Shown here one piece after another: positions 4,514-6,157 of a stretch of 6,157 nt of DNA. Numbering within the stretch: the first letter of the stretch is position 1; every line of letters begins with the position of its first letter. The DNA comes from Bacillota bacterium (GTDB taxonomy: Bacteria; Bacillota; DTU065), in the NCBI GenBank assembly GCA_012842235.1, contig DUTE01000341.1:1-6157 (forward strand). The letters are read 5' to 3'. The position numbers and the translations under genes were made by a program. The notes under the pieces are model-generated. The model was not told the DNA's origin. It did not search any database and saw only the letters and a list, made by a program, of their open reading frames with translations.

Positions 4514-6157
4514 ATGGAACTGCAAAATATCGCCTTAAACAAAAACTACAGGTATCTTGGTGTAAAACCTATGGGTTACTACGCTGATTTAGATGGAACA
4601 AAGCTTACCGATGGCAAAGACGATTTTTCCTGGTCAGACCTAGTAGGTTGGGATGGGGTAAAAGAAACGGTTAAAATTGAAATCGATCTCGAAGAAGTTT
4701 ACGATAATGTTGTTTGTGCTTCAGCCTATTTTTTAATGGGTGCTGCAGCTTCAGTTGGTTTGCCTGATAAAGTTGAGGTCTCTGTTTCTTCAGATGGTAA
4801 AAAATACCTCAGTGTTGGCCAAGGGGTTAGATTGCCCCAAAATGTTACTGATAACAGGATGTTCGAGTATAAAGTAGAGTTTGAACCTCTGCCTATTAGA
4901 TATGTATTATTTACAATTACCCCAAATCCTCATATTGGTTGGTGTATGTTATCAGAACTTAAGGTCTATTCTAACCAAAGTGTTTTTTACGATCCGAATA
5001 GACAAAGTTCTTTTGCAGGATTACCGAGAGTTCTTGAGGTAAATGGTGATTCTGCTAAGATATCTTGGAGTACGAAAGAAGAGATAAATTGCCAATGCAA
5101 AATAAGAAAAAAAAGTGAGCCAGACAAAGACATCACAGTAATAAATCTTGATAAAGCGTTGGAACACGAACTTTTTTTAACTGATCTGCTTCCCCAAACA
5201 GAGTATGAGCTTTTAATTTATGCCAATGAATCGGTTAAAACCATTTCATTTTGTACAGAAGAATTATTAATAAAACGTGGTCCCATATTAGGTTTAAGTG
5301 ACGATGGTCATCTACAAGTAAGCTTTGAAACCAACGCCTTAGGTTTTGGCTATGTAGAATATTGCCTCATAGAGAGACCAGATATAGTCTATTTCCAAGA
5401 ATCCTTGCAAAAAAGACATAGTGAAGGTTGTCATTATGTAGCTATTCTTTCGGATTTAGAGAAAGGCAAAAGATATGGTTATAGAGTAAAACTAGACTAT
5501 AAACGACGTAGTGTCTCTTCACCTGTTTACGAAATCGAAGCTTTTGATAAAGAAAATAAGACAGATTTTACTTTCTTAGTCTATGGTGATACACAACATG
5601 CTTTGTCACAAGAAAAAGTAACAAATGAGATGCAAAAGGTAAAAGATGTTGATTTTGTTTTGCATGTTGGTGATCTTGTAAACCAACCTGGTAATGTTCT
5701 TGATTGGGAAGCTTTATTTCAATATAGTGGCAATTTAATGGCCAGAGCCTTATTTTTCCCTACCTTAGGCAACCACGACGCCTACCATTATAGGTATTTT
5801 GAGTATTTTGATCTACTAGGTAATAAAACCCACTACTCGTTTTTATATGGCCCACTTCATGTTATTGCTCTAGATTCGTCTAATGAATCAGCTCTATCTT
5901 TAGAACAGCTTAAGGACCAAATAGAGTGGTTAGAAGAGGAATTAGATGGTTCAACTAAACCATATAAGATTGTTTTTTTGCACCATCCTCTATTTACTTC
6001 CTTTTACAGTGACGATACCAAAGAGGATCTTGTTGCAACGCTTAGCAGCCTATTTACTAAACACAAGGTGACATTAGTGTTTTCAGGTCATGCACATATC
6101 TATGACCACATAGAAAAAGACGGTGTACATTATGTGGTTACAGGTGGAGGAGGAGGG
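4514..6157 (+). CDS. Multidomain metallophosphoesterase, purple-acid-phosphatase-like (partial, runs off the right edge)
   Basis: The frame runs 548 codons to the window end without a stop. Residues 1-153 look like a discoidin (F5/8 type C) beta-sandwich, opening NIALNKNYRYLG with KLTDG and ending ELKVYS. Residues 170-252 form one fibronectin III-like domain, and 256-345 a second that resembles the N-terminal domain of purple acid phosphatases (GPILGLS, VSFETN, YVEY). The catalytic calcineurin-like domain starts near 352 and has all five metal-site motifs: GDTQH (Asp359), GDLVNQ (Asp387), GNHD (Asn420, His421), HHP (His490/491) and GHAH (His526, His528). GDLVN lacks the iron-ligand tyrosine of true purple acid phosphatases, so a general two-metal phosphomonoesterase or phosphodiesterase is more likely. 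GGAGG lies eight bases before the ATG, and an in-frame TAA at 4493-4495 excludes a longer start. The protein has no signal peptide, which is unexpected for these accessory domains. It is divergent from the DUF4855 pair. The substrate is unknown. Confidence 0.85.
   Translation, partial: MELQNIALNKNYRYLGVKPMGYYADLDGTKLTDGKDDFSWSDLVGWDGVKETVKIEIDLEEVYDNVVCASAYFLMGAAASVGLPDKVEVSVSSDGKKYLSVGQGVRLPQNVTDNRMFEYKVEFEPLPIRYVLFTITPNPHIGWCMLSELKVYSNQSVFYDPNRQSSFAGLPRVLEVNGDSAKISWSTKEEINCQCKIRKKSEPDKDITVINLDKALEHELFLTDLLPQTEYELLIYANESVKTISFCTEELLIKRGPILGLSDDGHLQVSFETNALGFGYVEYCLIERPDIVYFQESLQKRHSEGCHYVAILSDLEKGKRYGYRVKLDYKRRSVSSPVYEIEAFDKENKTDFTFLVYGDTQHALSQEKVTNEMQKVKDVDFVLHVGDLVNQPGNVLDWEALFQYSGNLMARALFFPTLGNHDAYHYRYFEYFDLLGNKTHYSFLYGPLHVIALDSSNESALSLEQLKDQIEWLEEELDGSTKPYKIVFLHHPLFTSFYSDDTKEDLVATLSSLFTKHKVTLVFSGHAHIYDHIEKDGVHYVVTGGGGG

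Noticed and set aside
4301..4525. 74-codon minus-strand open frame in the divergent region
   Set aside because: It overlaps the ribosome binding site and start of the phosphoesterase gene on the other strand, has no Shine-Dalgarno of its own, and its composition looks random.
1..6157. CRISPR array, tRNA, rRNA, riboswitch or insertion sequence
   Set aside because: No regularly spaced repeats, cloverleaf, rRNA signature, known riboswitch core or transposase with terminal repeats was found by eye.

Overview
The window suggests a low-GC bacterium with strong AGGAGG-type Shine-Dalgarno sites, most simply a low-GC Bacillota anaerobe. The placement rests only on base composition, gene style and family content, and no marker gene is present to confirm it.

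Layout, left to right. (1) Positions 1-486, read leftward: a promoter (TTGACT-17-TATAAT), an ArsR/SmtB-type repressor gene starting at a GTG, and 14 bases later the first 11 codons of a gene whose product begins with a hydrophobic membrane segment. This looks like a metal- or metalloid-responsive repressor-plus-transporter operon cut by the window edge. (2) Positions 487-789: a gap without an intact gene. It holds a 30-base perfect palindrome that fits a terminator for the next gene, a small hairpin, an 8-base tandem duplication, and a short stretch that reads like the broken end of a protein. (3) Positions 790-4249, read leftward: two tandem paralogous genes for large exported proteins. Each has a signal peptide, a jelly-roll (concanavalin A-like) N-terminal domain and a C-terminal DUF4855 domain. 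DUF4855 has no assigned function; the motif order here looks like a TIM-barrel glycoside hydrolase. (4) Positions 4250-4513: a divergent intergenic region with two small palindromes. (5) Position 4514 to the right edge, read rightward: a gene for a multidomain metallophosphoesterase (discoidin-like domain, two fibronectin III-like domains, then a catalytic domain with all five metal-binding motifs), cut by the window end.

The two DUF4855 genes and the divergent phosphoesterase share an upstream region and all carry carbohydrate- or surface-binding style domains, so a joint role in handling an extracellular glycan or phosphorylated polymer is plausible. No transporter, polymerase or characterised enzyme in the window fixes the substrate. 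The most interesting points are the likely catalytic glutamates of DUF4855, a calcium-loop-like insertion found in only one paralog, and the lack of a signal peptide on a phosphoesterase built from domains usually found outside the cell.
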